Positions 18,566-27,868 are shown, counted from the first letter of the stretch. The stretch: 64,000 nucleotides of DNA from Sinorhizobium sojae CCBAU 05684 (GCF_002288525.1 NZ_CP023067.1:186001-250000), one strand, 5' to 3'. Translations and numbers: made by a program. Notes: a model not told the origin generated them from the letters alone.

Positions 18566-19753
18566 GTGAAGCGAGTGACTGCCCTTCTGATCTGTACCGC
18601 ACTTGCGGGATGTCAGGCCGTACCGGGAGAGGGGCCTCTAACGACTGATATCGTTGCGGAAGCGGGCCAGTCCGGAGCGGAGATCGGCAGGAAGAATGCC
18701 ACCGTTTTCGATATAGTCGACGTCGATGGACAATCCGCGCGGCTCGTTTCCGACTATGTGGCGACGACGCTCAGCCGTCGCTTCGGAATCGGCGGCGGCG
18801 TCGGCCAGGTCGTCATCGGCGTCGGCGATCAGTTGAAGGTCACGATCTTCGAGGCGGGCAGCGACGGCCTGTTTTCCACAACGGAATCGAAGCAGACGAG
18901 CATCGATCTCGTCGTCCAGCCCGACGGGAAGGCTGCCATTCCCTATGTCGGCTCGGTCCGGTTCGCCGGCCTGACGCTCGAGCAGGCACGCCAGGCCATT
19001 CTCGAGGCGCTCAGGCAGAAAGCGGTGGAGCCGGACGTCATCGTGACGAGCACATCGACGGCCTCGCGCATCGTCACGGTCTCGGGTGCTGTCGGTCGTC
19101 CGTCGGTCGTGCCGCTCAACCTCGTCAGCGAGACCATCAACGAGGTGATCGCCAAGGCGGGCGGGCCCTCAGCGCAGCCTTACGAGACTTATGTCACGCT
19201 CGTGCGCGGCAAGAAGACCGGAACGGTGCTTCTGAAGTCGATCATCGAAAGCCCGTCGGAGAATATTCACGTCAAACCCGGCGACCAGATCTTCGTGACG
19301 CGCGATCCGCGCACCTTCACGATCCTCGGGCAGGTGCGGCTGAACAAGCGAGTCGAGTTCGGCTCCAACGACCTGAACCTGCTGGAGGCCGTTGCGCTTG
19401 GTGGCGGCGGTTCCGACCGGACGGTCGATGCGAAGGGCTACTTCGTCTTCCGTTACGAGGAGCCGGACATCGTCATGAGCCTGCTTGGCCAGGAGCGGTT
19501 CCATGTCATGCTCAAGAAGGGCATGAGACCCGACAGCGTCGGCCGCTACCCGATCGTCTATCGCTTCGACATGACGAATCCCGACAGCCTGATCGTCGGC
19601 CAGACGTTCCCGATCAAGAACCGCGACGTGATCTACGCCTCGCGCCATCCCTCGGTCGACATCACGAAATTCATGGACTTCGTCGCGCGACCGATCGGTA
19701 TTGCCAATTCCGGCGTCAACATCGCCGACAATATCAACGATTTCGGCAACTGA
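18566..19753 (+). CDS. rkpU: Polysaccharide export lipoprotein (Wza-type), RkpU
   Basis: Periplasmic/outer-membrane polysaccharide export protein of the Poly_export family, 395 aa from GTG 18566, which has GGAG 7 nt upstream. The N-terminus VKRVTALLICTALAGCQ is a lipoprotein signal with lipobox LAGC. The Poly_export core IGVGDQLKVTIFEAG..GLFS is at about 92-112. SLBB-type segments follow, with VTVSGAVGRPSVVPL and FTILGQVRLNKRVEF. It is divergent from rkpA, as in the rkpUAGHIJ arrangement, so export of K-antigen is its likely job. The symbol depends on that context; other Wza-like proteins exist in rhizobia. Confidence 0.82.
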   Translation: MKRVTALLICTALAGCQAVPGEGPLTTDIVAEAGQSGAEIGRKNATVFDIVDVDGQSARLVSDYVATTLSRRFGIGGGVGQVVIGVGDQLKVTIFEAGSDGLFSTTESKQTSIDLVVQPDGKAAIPYVGSVRFAGLTLEQARQAILEALRQKAVEPDVIVTSTSTASRIVTVSGAVGRPSVVPLNLVSETINEVIAKAGGPSAQPYETYVTLVRGKKTGTVLLKSIIESPSENIHVKPGDQIFVTRDPRTFTILGQVRLNKRVEFGSNDLNLLEAVALGGGGSDRTVDAKGYFVFRYEEPDIVMSLLGQERFHVMLKKGMRPDSVGRYPIVYRFDMTNPDSLIVGQTFPIKNRDVIYASRHPSVDITKFMDFVARPIGIANSGVNIADNINDFGN

Positions 19754-19930
19754 TAGCGAGCGCCTGGCTGGAGCCGGTGAACGCATCGCATAGGAAACGA
19801 ATTCAATTCGCGGCCGATCATCCGCCGCGCCGTGAACATGCTTGCCGCCTCCTGCGTTCTATGATTGACCTTGCGTCTTAATCGATTTGCTGATCGCGTA
19901 CACGGATTCGCCGGATCGAAGGAGGGACCC

Positions 19931-20530
19931 ATGGCCGAAGACGCTTTGATCGTCATTGATATGCAGAACGACTTCTGCCCGGGCGGCGCCCTTGCGGTCG
20001 ATAACGGCGACGAGATTGTGCCAGTGGTGAACCGCCTGATCGAACAGGCACCACACGTCGTCCTGACGCAGGACTGGCACCCGCCGGGTCATTCGAGCTT
20101 CGCCTCCCGCCATCCCGGCAGGGCGCCCTTCGAGACGATCATCATGCCCTATGGCGATCAGACGCTCTGGCCGGATCATTGCGTGCAGGGCAGCGCCGGT
20201 GCCGATTTCCATCCCGGGCTGCGGTGGATTTCGGCGGAGTTGATCGTGCGCAAGGGCTTCCGCACCGAAATCGACAGCTATTCCGCGTTTTTCGAGAACG
20301 ATCACAAAACTCCGACGGGCCTTGCGGGCTATCTCCGCGAGCGCGGCATCACCAGCGTGCGGCTTTGCGGTCTCGCGACCGATTTCTGCGTCGCCTTTTC
20401 CGCGCTCGATGCTGTCGCGCAGGGCTTTTCGACATCGGTCGTACTTGACGCCTGCCGCGGCATCGACCTGAACGGCTCGCTTGCGGCGATGACGAAGCGC
20501 ATGCGCGAGGCGGGCGTGCAAATCGTCTGA
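19931..20530 (+). CDS. pncA: Nicotinamidase
   Basis: Hydrolyses nicotinamide to nicotinate in the Preiss-Handler NAD salvage pathway. The 199-aa cysteine-hydrolase family protein carries the catalytic triad D10, K108 and C153 and the metal site D48-H50-H54 in QDWHPPGHSSF. The start ATG 19931 has GGAGGGA just upstream; the longer in-frame reading from 19865 lacks this and is not used. pncB lies 122 bp downstream on the same strand, so the two encode consecutive steps of one pathway. Confidence 0.95.
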   Translation: MAEDALIVIDMQNDFCPGGALAVDNGDEIVPVVNRLIEQAPHVVLTQDWHPPGHSSFASRHPGRAPFETIIMPYGDQTLWPDHCVQGSAGADFHPGLRWISAELIVRKGFRTEIDSYSAFFENDHKTPTGLAGYLRERGITSVRLCGLATDFCVAFSALDAVAQGFSTSVVLDACRGIDLNGSLAAMTKRMREAGVQIV

Positions 20531-20652
20531 CGTTAGCCGTGCCGGAACGGCGAGGCGGGCGTTTACCGTTCCTTGACCTGCGTCCGCTCTGACTGACACG
20601 AATCGATCACTTGCGTCGGCGAACTGGTGATCCAAAGGGAGCATTCTCGCAC

Positions 20653-21957
20653 ATGCCAAAGACAGATATAGCGCGGCGGGTCTACAACCATACCTGGAAG
20701 CTCGATCCCATCATTCGCAGCCTGCTGGATACGGACTTCTATAAGCTTCTGATGCTGCAGATGATCTGGCAGCTCTATCCCGACGTCGACGCGACCTTCT
20801 CCCTGATCAACCGTACGAAGACCGTGCGGCTTGCCGAGGAAATCGACGAGCAGGAATTGCGCGATCAGCTCGATCATGCGCGCAGCCTGCGCTTCACCAA
20901 AAAGGAGATGATCTGGCTGGCGGGTAACACGTTTTACGGCCGCAAGCAGATATTCTCCCCGGATTTCCTCGCCTGGCTGGCCAAGTTCCGCCTGCCCGAA
21001 TATGAGCTGTCGCGGCGCGACGGTCAGTTCGAGCTGAACTTCCGTGGCCGCTGGGTCGAGACGACCATGTGGGAAATCCCGGCGCTTGCGATCATCAACG
21101 AACTGCGTTCGCGGGCGGCGATGAAGGGTCTCGGTCCGTTCACGCTGGATGTTCTCTATGCGCGCGCCAAGGCCAAGATGTGGTCGAAGGTTGAGCGGCT
21201 CAGGCAATATCCGAACCTGCGTATTTCCGACTTCGGCACGCGCCGCCGTCACAGTTTCCTGTGGCAGCGCTGGTGCGTCGAGGCGTTGAAGGAGGGCATC
21301 GGCACCTCCTTCACGGGATCGAGCAACGTGCTTCTCGCGATGGATACCGATCTCGAGGCGCTTGGTACCAATGCGCACGAGCTGCCGATGGTGGCGGCGG
21401 CGCTCGCACGCAACGACGAGGAACTCGCCGCCGCGCCCTACAAGGTGCTGCAGGACTGGAACCGGCTCTATGGCGGCAACCTCTTGATCGTGTTGCCGGA
21501 TGCCTTCGGGACTGCAGCCTTCTTGCGGAACGCGCCGAACTGGGTGGCGGACTGGACCGGCTTCCGGCCGGACAGCGCCCCGCCGATCGAAGGCGGCGAG
21601 AAGATCATTGCCTGGTGGGAGAAGATGGGCCGCGATCCCCGCGAGAAGCTCTTGATCTTCTCCGATGGGCTGGATGTCGATACGATCATCAAGACCTATT
21701 GCCATTTCGAGGGCCGCGCGCGCATGAGCTTCGGCTGGGGAACCAATCTGACCAATGATTTCGCGGGCTGCGCTCCGACGGAGATCCGCGGCCTCAATCC
21801 GATCTCGATCGTCTGCAAGGTCAGCGAAGCCAACGGCCGCTCGGCCGTCAAGCTCTCCGACAATCCGCGCAAGGTCATCGGCGATCCCGCCGAAGTGGAG
21901 CGCTATCTGAAATTCTTCGGCACGGAGGATTTCGTCGAGCAGACCGTCCGGGTCTAG
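20653..21957 (+). CDS. pncB: Nicotinate phosphoribosyltransferase
   Basis: Converts nicotinate and PRPP (with ATP) to nicotinate mononucleotide, the step after PncA. The 434-aa length is normal for the family. Visible family blocks are [20 protein letters not shown] near the N-terminus, [17 protein letters not shown] and [11 protein letters not shown] towards the C-terminus. The ATG at 20653 follows AAGGGAG with about an 11-nt gap. A perfect 11-bp-arm hairpin lies 3 bp after the stop. Confidence 0.95.
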   Translation: MPKTDIARRVYNHTWKLDPIIRSLLDTDFYKLLMLQMIWQLYPDVDATFSLINRTKTVRLAEEIDEQELRDQLDHARSLRFTKKEMIWLAGNTFYGRKQIFSPDFLAWLAKFRLPEYELSRRDGQFELNFRGRWVETTMWEIPALAIINELRSRAAMKGLGPFTLDVLYARAKAKMWSKVERLRQYPNLRISDFGTRRRHSFLWQRWCVEALKEGIGTSFTGSSNVLLAMDTDLEALGTNAHELPMVAAALARNDEELAAAPYKVLQDWNRLYGGNLLIVLPDAFGTAAFLRNAPNWVADWTGFRPDSAPPIEGGEKIIAWWEKMGRDPREKLLIFSDGLDVDTIIKTYCHFEGRARMSFGWGTNLTNDFAGCAPTEIRGLNPISIVCKVSEANGRSAVKLSDNPRKVIGDPAEVERYLKFFGTEDFVEQTVRV

Positions 21958-21960
21958 CGC

Positions 21961-21984
21961 CCGAAAATCGGAGCCGATTTTCGG
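21961..21984 (+). terminator. Hairpin after pncB
   Basis: CCGAAAATCGG, 2 nt, CCGATTTTCGG: a perfect 11-bp-arm inverted repeat 3 bp after the pncB stop. No T run follows. It also forms the outer arm of the adjacent RIME element, so it may be mobile-element sequence serving as a terminator. Confidence 0.5.
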
Positions 21985-22053
21985 AAAGCTCGATGCGCAG
22001 ATACAAAGAGTTACAGCGACCTTTGCGCGTCTGAAAAGACGCGCGGCGCTGTA
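21961..22053. repeat. RIME1-like intergenic element
   Basis: Well-preserved copy: the terminal hairpin, CTCGATGCGCAGAT, then the palindrome TTACAGCGACCTTTGCGCGT ... ACGCGCGGCGCTGTAA. The whole unit recurs in inverted orientation at 35761-35853, including the GAAAATCGG tail. Confidence 0.85.
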
Positions 22054-22259
22054 ACCGGCTTCACGCTTTGCGTGTTCCGCTCCTGAACCGACACGGCCGG
22101 TTTCAGCGGGATTCAGGCAATGCGAATGTCCATCATCGCTCTGTCAGATCGAGCGGTGGAATCCTGATCTCCCGTCAAGGTCGTGAAGGGTCCGTGGGGC
22201 GATTTGCGGGTCCCGCGGAAGCGGTGTAAAACGGCGCATTCCTCCAATCATATGACTTA

Positions 22260-22300
22260 TTGAGGCGCCTCAATATTTTCTTGAATTTCGTTCGAAATTC
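22260..22300. promoter_or_regulatory. Two adjacent perfect palindromes upstream of the 67-aa gene
   Basis: TTGAGGCGCCTCAA (22260-22273) and GAATTTCGTTCGAAATTC (22283-22300) are complete dyads 9 bp apart, 41-82 bp before the GTG at 22342. Their centres are about 25 bp apart. They look like operator sites for a dimeric regulator; the regulator is unknown. Confidence 0.5.
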
Positions 22301-22341
22301 CCCATGATGGCCCACGTTGAGGTACACCTTGGGAGGGGTTC

Positions 22342-22545
22342 GTGCGTCAGACCTATTCACCGGATGACGTTGATGTCATGCGCGGAGCGCTCGACATCTG
22401 GTGCGCTCTGCACAATGTCGGGAAAGATGGCGCGGAGGCCAACAGGGCCGCCCGGCGGATACTCGACCTGATGGACCAGAAGAAGTGCTCCTGTGACGAG
22501 CTCCTCGCTCGCATGGGAGACTTCATGCCGGCCCAGCACCACTAG
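22342..22545 (+). CDS. Small conserved-looking hypothetical protein, 67 aa
   Basis: Not recognised by function. The GTG start is preceded by GGGAGGGG (22331-22338), a strong ribosome-binding site. The product is mostly helical and acidic-basic balanced, with two cysteines in KKCSCDELLARMG (about 49-61) and DIWCALHNVG earlier. It has no signal peptide or membrane segment, so it is likely cytoplasmic. Two palindromes just upstream suggest controlled expression. It stands alone between pncB and a minus-strand small gene. Confidence 0.65.
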   Translation: MRQTYSPDDVDVMRGALDIWCALHNVGKDGAEANRAARRILDLMDQKKCSCDELLARMGDFMPAQHH

Positions 22546-22701
22546 CTTTCCTGACACATAGCGGCTTTTGCCAGCTCTGCTTATGGGGATGCGGAAGAGA
22601 CTTGCGCTTTTCCGCGCGCGGACGGCCGCGCGTCGATGTCGTCGCCGTGGTGTCCTTGTAGGCGGTTGCTGCTTCAAGCTGAGGCCGTTCGCGCGAGACC
22701 G

Positions 22702-22848
22702 TCAGCGCGGTATCGACGAGGTGATTTCGCCTGAAACGGCGGCGTTCGCTTCCGTCCTGTGTTGGGACAGGGCGACATGCAGGACGCCGCTGACCGCGAT
22801 CGAGACGACAAGAACGGCGATGGTGGCGCCAAGACCCGATTTGATCAT
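22702..22848 (-). CDS. Small single-pass membrane protein, 48 aa
   Basis: Begins MIKSGLGATIAVLVVSIAVS, a single hydrophobic segment (about residues 6-25), followed by a short polar tail. ATG 22848 has GGAGG 8 nt upstream; an ATG two codons earlier is too close to that site. No homologue is recognised. A RIME element begins about 36 bp upstream of the start. Confidence 0.55.
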   Translation of the reverse strand: MIKSGLGATIAVLVVSIAVSGVLHVALSQHRTEANAAVSGEITSSIPR

Positions 22849-22883
22849 ATCCATGTCCTCCGGAGCGCGAGAATTGCAGGGCC

Positions 22884-22986
22884 CTTCAGCGCCCCGCACC
22901 TCCTTAGACGCAAAGGTCGCTGTAGAACTTTGAAGTTGCTGCATGTCTTTGTCTTTAAACCGAGGTCGATTTAAGGAGACATGCAG
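22884..22986. repeat. RIME1-like element with full tail
   Basis: The left part is decayed (CAGCGCCCCGCAC). The right part is clear: GACGCAAAGGTCGCTGTAG, then TTTGAAGTTGCTGCATG, CTTTAAACC and GATTTAAGG, closing with GACATGCAG. CTGCATGTC and GACATGCAG at the ends of the tail form a 9-bp inverted repeat. The rest of the 22849-23234 gap shows no gene I can support. Confidence 0.8.
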
Positions 22987-23234
22987 TGGCCCCAGTGAAC
23001 GCGAGATAGAGATAATCCTGTGGCAGCGATCCGTCTGTTCCCCGCGTAACTCGGGACATGGTTAAGAATGTCTTGATCCTGCATTCGCGCTTAAGGATGC
23101 GCGGCCGCAGGCCCACACCGCGGCGAGGTCGCCTCCTATTGCGCCTGGCGATGAGGCGCGATCACGTTTTGGACGTCTTTGTGGCAACCACTCGCCGGCA
23201 ATTGCGTTATGCGCGAGAGTCCAGGGAGACCTTC

Positions 23235-23522
23235 ATGAAGACAATCGGGACGATCTTCGCCGTGCTTGCGACCGTGGCCGGTCAGGTCGGAACGGCGGCC
23301 GCCGACCCCTGGAAGGACGAAAGCGGTCGCGGCGGATGGTTGCCGCGGTACGAGGAGCGCCCCGGGCGTTATTATCGCGAGCGTCGCTACCAGCAAGCCG
23401 ATAAGGAGGAGTATCGGCGCGGCAATTGCAAGATCGAGCGCAAGTGGGACAAGGACGAATATAAGGAAGAGATCAAGTGCAAGCGCGGCCGTCGGGCTCC
23501 CGCCTATTATGACGTATACTGA
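23235..23522 (+). CDS. Small exported basic protein, 95 aa
   Basis: Not assigned. The signal peptide MKTIGTIFAVLATVAGQVG..AAA (about 1-23) is followed by a very charged mature part rich in Arg, Tyr, Lys and Glu (RPGRYYRERRYQQ, KWDKDEYKEEIKCK). Two cysteines (in GNCKIE and IKCKRG) probably form a disulfide. The C-terminus YYDVY is aromatic. ATG 23235 follows AGGGAG. Periplasmic location is predicted. It precedes the penicillin-binding protein gene but is separated from it by a RIME fragment. Confidence 0.7.
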   Translation: MKTIGTIFAVLATVAGQVGTAAADPWKDESGRGGWLPRYEERPGRYYRERRYQQADKEEYRRGNCKIERKWDKDEYKEEIKCKRGRRAPAYYDVY

Positions 23523-23542
23523 TGTCTCTGCGCATCGCCGCT

Positions 23543-23568
23543 TTTACAGCGCCGCGCGCCTTATCAAG
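23543..23568. repeat. RIME1 half fragment
   Basis: TTTACAGCGCCGCGCGCC followed by TTATCAAG is the left half of the RIME palindrome. It lies 20 bp after the 95-aa gene and 26 bp before the PBP start. Confidence 0.5.
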
Positions 23569-23593
23569 CGGAACTGAGTGATCGAGAGCTCGG

Positions 23594-25834
23594 ATGGCGG
23601 ATAGCGATGTCGCAAAGGAAGGCGGTAGAGAGGACTCCGGAGCGGGAGCGCCTCGGCCCGACAGTCGCCTTCGCTCCGATAAGGCGGGGGCGCCGGCATT
23701 CGCAAAGACGAGGAGGGCCCTTGCCGGACTGGGCCGCGCATTCGTCAGGCTCGGCCGTGCTCTGCGGGAGGAAGTACCCGCAGCGACCCGCGCAGGTGCT
23801 GTCGCTTTCCGGAAGCGGCTGAAGCAAGCCCGTTCTTCGGAGCCGAAGCCGACCAGCCCTCAGGCAGCGCCTTCGATGCCGACTCGGTTCAGAGGCGCCG
23901 GCCGGGGACTGAAGCCGGCTGCCGGAACGGGCTGTGGCGCCACCCGACGGATATTGGTGCGGAGTTCCCTTCTCGGGATCGCCGCGATGCTGGTGTTTTC
24001 CACCACCGTCTTTGCCTGGGCGCTGCACGACGTGCCGTGGGGCGAAATCGCCGACGGATCGCTGAAGCCCGTCGTCGTGCTCGAAACGGCCGATGGCAAG
24101 CCCCTAGTCAGCGAGGGACCGATTCAGGGCCCCTATAAGGCGCGAGAGGATTTCCCGCCGCACGTGATAGAAGCCGTCCTCGCGCGGGAGGATCGTCGTT
24201 TCTATGCGCATGCCGGCATCGACTTCCGGGGCATCGCCCGGGCGATCTACAGAAATCTCGGGGCAGGCGAGGTCGTCGAGGGCGGCAGCACGATCACGCA
24301 GCAATTAATAAAAATCCTTTATCTGGAGCGAGAGCGTACCTGGAAGCGGAAGATCCAGGAGGCGGTGATCGCCTTCTGGCTGGAGCGAAAGCTTGGCAAG
24401 GACGAGATTCTCGCGCGCTATCTGAACAACATCTATCTCGGGGCAGGGGCAACCGGCGTTCCGGCGGCCGCGCGCATCTATTTCGACAAGGACGTGCAAG
24501 AGCTCAATGTCGGCGAGGCGGCAATGCTTGCGGGCATCATCCGCGCGCCCTCGCAGCTCAATCCGCTCACCAATCCCGAGGGCGCCCGCCAGCAGGCGGA
24601 GCAGGTGCTTGCTGCAATGCTCGCTGGCGGCAAGATAACGCCGGAACAGGCCGAGACTGCCCGCGCCGAGTTCGCCAGCCTGCAGCCGTCGACCCCGGCC
24701 ACCCGCTCGGGCAGCTGGTTCGCCGACTGGGTGATGCAGGATGCCCGCGAGCTCGCCGGGCCCTATCGAGGCACGATCAAGGTCAGGACGACGATGGTGC
24801 CGAGGCTGCAACGGATCGCCGAAAAGGTCGTCGCCGAAGCGCTCGAGCGTGAAGGCTCAAAGGCGAGGGCCTCGCAGGCGGCGCTGGTCGCCATGACTCC
24901 GGAAGGCGCCGTCGTCGCGATGGTCGGCGGCCGCGACTATTCGAAAAGCACATTCAATCGCGCCGCGTCCGCTATGCGCCAGCCCGGCTCGGTCTTCAAA
25001 TTGTTCGTCTATTACGCCGCCCTGAAGGCGGGCCTCACCCCGTTCGACCCGGTCGACGATGCGCCGATCGAGATTAATGGCTGGTCGCCGGAGAATTTCG
25101 GCGGCGGTTATCGTGGTCCGGTCAGCATCGCGGAAGCCTTCGCACGGTCGCTGAATGCGGCGACCGTCGCCTTGGCGATGGAGGTCGGGATCGACAGGGT
25201 CGTCGCTGCCGCGCGGGAGCTCGGGATCGACGCCGGGCTTGTGGACACGCCAAGTATTGCGCTGGGGTCGTCGGAAGTGAACCTGCTCGACCTGACCGGC
25301 GCCTATGCATCGGTTCGCGCCGGCCGGGCACCGATCGAGCCCTGGGGCATCGACTCTGTGCATGCCGGCGGCCAGCCGCAGGCCTTCCGGGTGGGGCCGT
25401 CCAAGCAGCCGACCATCGACATCACCGAATACCGGCCGGACCTCGTCGGGATGTTAAGGTTGGTCGTCGAGCGCGGAACCGGCCGCGAAGCGGACATCGG
25501 TGTGCTTGCCGCCGGCAAGACCGGCACCAGCCAGAACCACCGCGATGCCTGGTTCGTCGGCTTCACCGAGCCCCTGATCGTCGGGGTTTGGGTCGGCAAT
25601 GATGACGACACGCCGATGAAGGACGTCACTGGCGGCAAATTGCCTGCGCGTATCTGGCGGAACTTCATGACGGCCGCCTTGGCCGAAGGCGATCCCGAGG
25701 ATGCCGGCGCCAGGGTGGCGGGCTCGGCGCCCGCCTGCAACTTCCGCGCCTGCGCCCGCGCCTACCGCTCCTTCCGGCCGGACGATTGCACCTTCCAGCC
25801 CTATGACGGACCGCGGCGGCTTTGCGAGAAGTAG
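23594..25834 (+). CDS. Class A penicillin-binding protein (PBP1A type) with BA14K-like tail
   Basis: Bifunctional peptidoglycan synthase, 746 aa. About 120 polar, Arg/Ala-rich cytoplasmic residues precede one membrane segment (about 127-145). The GT51 glycosyltransferase domain has AREDRRFYAHAGIDFRG with the catalytic Glu, and GGSTITQQLIK. The transpeptidase domain has S466 in SVFK, SLN and K642 in KTGTSQ. The last about 30 residues (ACARAYRSFRPDDCTFQPYD, then GPRRLCEK) resemble the C-terminal motif of BA14K-like secreted proteins and carry four cysteines within the last about 35 residues. It acts at the inner membrane facing the periplasm. It is not in an evident operon. Confidence 0.93.
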   Translation: MADSDVAKEGGREDSGAGAPRPDSRLRSDKAGAPAFAKTRRALAGLGRAFVRLGRALREEVPAATRAGAVAFRKRLKQARSSEPKPTSPQAAPSMPTRFRGAGRGLKPAAGTGCGATRRILVRSSLLGIAAMLVFSTTVFAWALHDVPWGEIADGSLKPVVVLETADGKPLVSEGPIQGPYKAREDFPPHVIEAVLAREDRRFYAHAGIDFRGIARAIYRNLGAGEVVEGGSTITQQLIKILYLERERTWKRKIQEAVIAFWLERKLGKDEILARYLNNIYLGAGATGVPAAARIYFDKDVQELNVGEAAMLAGIIRAPSQLNPLTNPEGARQQAEQVLAAMLAGGKITPEQAETARAEFASLQPSTPATRSGSWFADWVMQDARELAGPYRGTIKVRTTMVPRLQRIAEKVVAEALEREGSKARASQAALVAMTPEGAVVAMVGGRDYSKSTFNRAASAMRQPGSVFKLFVYYAALKAGLTPFDPVDDAPIEINGWSPENFGGGYRGPVSIAEAFARSLNAATVALAMEVGIDRVVAAARELGIDAGLVDTPSIALGSSEVNLLDLTGAYASVRAGRAPIEPWGIDSVHAGGQPQAFRVGPSKQPTIDITEYRPDLVGMLRLVVERGTGREADIGVLAAGKTGTSQNHRDAWFVGFTEPLIVGVWVGNDDDTPMKDVTGGKLPARIWRNFMTAALAEGDPEDAGARVAGSAPACNFRACARAYRSFRPDDCTFQPYDGPRRLCEK

Positions 25835-25856
25835 CCCATGTCCGTGATCGTTCAGC

Positions 25857-26837
25857 CTATTCCAGCCGGTTGCCCGCGACGGCAATCGCAATTTTCCGTC
25901 CCTCGCCGGTGGCTAGCATCGCAAATCCGATATGGGTCGCGTCGGAACCAAGAAGCGCTTCCCGATTCTGCGGATTCTCGAGCCACTGATCGACGAAGTA
26001 GCGCACGTCGGCTCCGGTCGGCTGCATGCCGCAGCCTCCGCAGCCGCCTGCGGCCACGTCGATAGCGCTCCATTCCCTCTCAGATCCGGAAGGCAACAGC
26101 TCGAGCAGGCCATTCGGCCGCTCCATGATCCTGTCGTCGGAGGGGTCTGTCGGCAGGAGACGCTGCGCGAGGGTATTGAGCGCCTCACTCGTCTTCAAGT
26201 CTGCGTGGCCCGCCTGTTCACGTTCTGCGTTTACCAGACGCGCGGCGGCAGCGACCTGCTCTTTCGCAGAAAGCGCGACCGGCTCTTCGCCGGACTGCAG
26301 CGCCAATGGCATGCCCGGGCCGGCAAATGTCTGCACCGCAAATTGCCTGCCGTTCTCGCCGATGATACCGAAGCCGAAGCTTTCCAGTCCCGGGGCCAGA
26401 ATGTTCCGCCGATGCCCGGGACTGTTCATCCAACCCTCGTGAAACTCGGAGACGCGTTCGGCCGTCGGCACACTCGGGCAGCCGGTGCAGCGCGCGATGT
26501 TCTCCGCGACTTTTTTCCAGCGGCTCCCGCCCCGCGCGCGAAAACGGTCGCCAACATTCTCGCCTTCCGGGGACGTATGGGAATAATAGTTCCGCTCGAG
26601 CATGTCTTCCGCATGGACCTGCGCCGCGGTATTGAGTCGCTCGGTCACCTGCAGCGGATCGAGCCCATGCCGGCTGCGAGACTCATTGACCAGGGCGAGC
26701 GCCTCGGCGCGCAGCGACGCAAGATCCCCCGTCTCGCCGGCGGGCGCCGACGCGCCGAAGCACAGCGCCAGCAGGGTGGCTGCGACGGCAGAACCGGGCC
26801 TCCAGGTTTTCGTCGGGTGGGCGAGCCAGCTCTTCAC
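25857..26837 (-). CDS. Exported protein with tandem CAP (SCP/PR-1) domains
   Basis: 326 aa from GTG 26837, which lies 7 nt after GGAGG; a TTG start at 26870 would run through that site. An N-terminal signal sequence (AVAATLLALCFGASAPAG) is followed by a CAP domain (about 45-185) with HAEDMLERNYYSHTSPEG, VAENIA and the metal-site-like HxxWMNSPGHRRNIL. A second, weaker CAP-like unit (about 195-320) repeats the pattern (LVNAEREQAG..LNTLAQ; FVDQWLENPQNREALL) but lacks the His residues. Related bacterial YkwD-type proteins are secreted and of uncertain role. It converges with the PBP gene, 22 bp apart. Confidence 0.85.
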   Translation of the reverse strand: MKSWLAHPTKTWRPGSAVAATLLALCFGASAPAGETGDLASLRAEALALVNESRSRHGLDPLQVTERLNTAAQVHAEDMLERNYYSHTSPEGENVGDRFRARGGSRWKKVAENIARCTGCPSVPTAERVSEFHEGWMNSPGHRRNILAPGLESFGFGIIGENGRQFAVQTFAGPGMPLALQSGEEPVALSAKEQVAAAARLVNAEREQAGHADLKTSEALNTLAQRLLPTDPSDDRIMERPNGLLELLPSGSEREWSAIDVAAGGCGGCGMQPTGADVRYFVDQWLENPQNREALLGSDATHIGFAMLATGEGRKIAIAVAGNRLE

Positions 26838-27025
26838 CAATCGTCCTCCTGTCGCCCCTGCACTGAACAAATGCCACTCTCTTTCGCGGCCATGCCCCGC
26901 CTCAGGGGCGAACGCAACCTTGCCGAAGATGTTCCCGGGGAGAACCCGCGTGGCTGGATCCAGAGGAACAGATGGCCCGGCCGGCGGTTAACCCCGGATG
27001 ACGGTCATCATTGGGAGAAATCGAG

Positions 27026-27289
27026 ATGCCAACCTATCATCGGCTTCCTGACCAGCCCGTGCCGGGTGCCGTAATCGTCAAGCTTTACCGTTCCGATGGC
27101 CATATCAGAGGCTATGTCCGAAAGGTCACCGATCCATCGGAAGATGACACTATTTTTCCGGGCGAGGAAATGGGACCGGAGGCTGCCCTGAAGCTGGCAA
27201 AGACTCACAGCCAGGGCGCAGCACCGATTTACGTGGAACTTGCCGAAGGCGTTGAGTGGGATCCCAATTGGGGCGCCACGAGTGGATGA
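27026..27289 (+). CDS. Hypothetical protein, 87 aa
   Basis: No function recognised. ATG 27026 follows GGGAGAAA at 27012-27019. The product begins MPTYHRLPDQPVPGAVIVKL and has a beta-rich start (GAVIVKLYRSDGHIRGYVRKV) and a conserved-looking acidic C-terminus (VEWDPNWG). No signal peptide or membrane segment is visible, so it is probably cytosolic. The 240-bp gap to tRNA-Thr holds a short GC-rich hairpin (GCCCGCTCA/TGAGTGGGC, about 27348-27365) that could end its transcript. Confidence 0.6.
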   Translation: MPTYHRLPDQPVPGAVIVKLYRSDGHIRGYVRKVTDPSEDDTIFPGEEMGPEAALKLAKTHSQGAAPIYVELAEGVEWDPNWGATSG

Positions 27290-27528
27290 AAATTGTAAGG
27301 ATCGGATGCCAAAGCCGAGGAGGCGAAGGCGTTCGAGCACACGGCGAGCCCGCTCATTGAGTGGGCCCGCTTGCTTTCTGAGATGTCGAAGCTGGCCTCG
27401 CCGCGGATCAGCAGCTCGGCACCGTTCATCAGGAGGTGACACCCTTGCCGGTCACCACCGATTGAATGGAAGTCGGGGTCGGCAACCGGACAAACCTGCC
27501 CAGGATCATTTATCTGGATGAGAAAAAC

Positions 27529-27603
27529 TGGTGCTGCTAGAGAGATTTGAACTCTCGGCCTCTCCCTTACCAAGGGAGTGCTCTACCCCTGAGCTATAGC
27601 AGC
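27529..27603 (-). tRNA. tRNA-Thr (GGT anticodon)
   Basis: Read on the minus strand: acceptor GCTGCTA/TAGCAGC, D arm GCTC..GAGC-like, anticodon stem CTCCC/GGGAG with loop TTGGTAA (anticodon GGT), T arm GAGAG-TTCAAAT-CTCTC, discriminator A and encoded CCA (27529-27531). All arms pair, so it looks functional. Confidence 0.95.
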
Positions 27604-27868
27604 ATTCGGCGGCTTTGTGACGAGCCGCAGCAAGCGAGGCGCCTATTGCCATAGCTTGGCGGCAAGCGCAAGCCGCAATTGGAAGTTTTTGGTCCAGCCC
27701 GACGGCCGGGCTGCCGAACCGTCCTGCGGAGAAGAGATAGAACCACGCGATTTCAATGGCTTGCCTGGAGGCCGAGATGGAAGGCGGTCTCGCTTTTTCA
27801 GAACTCCACACTGCTGGGGCGCGCCTTGCCGCTTCCGCAAGTCGCGGTTTTGCGCTAATCCATGGCGC

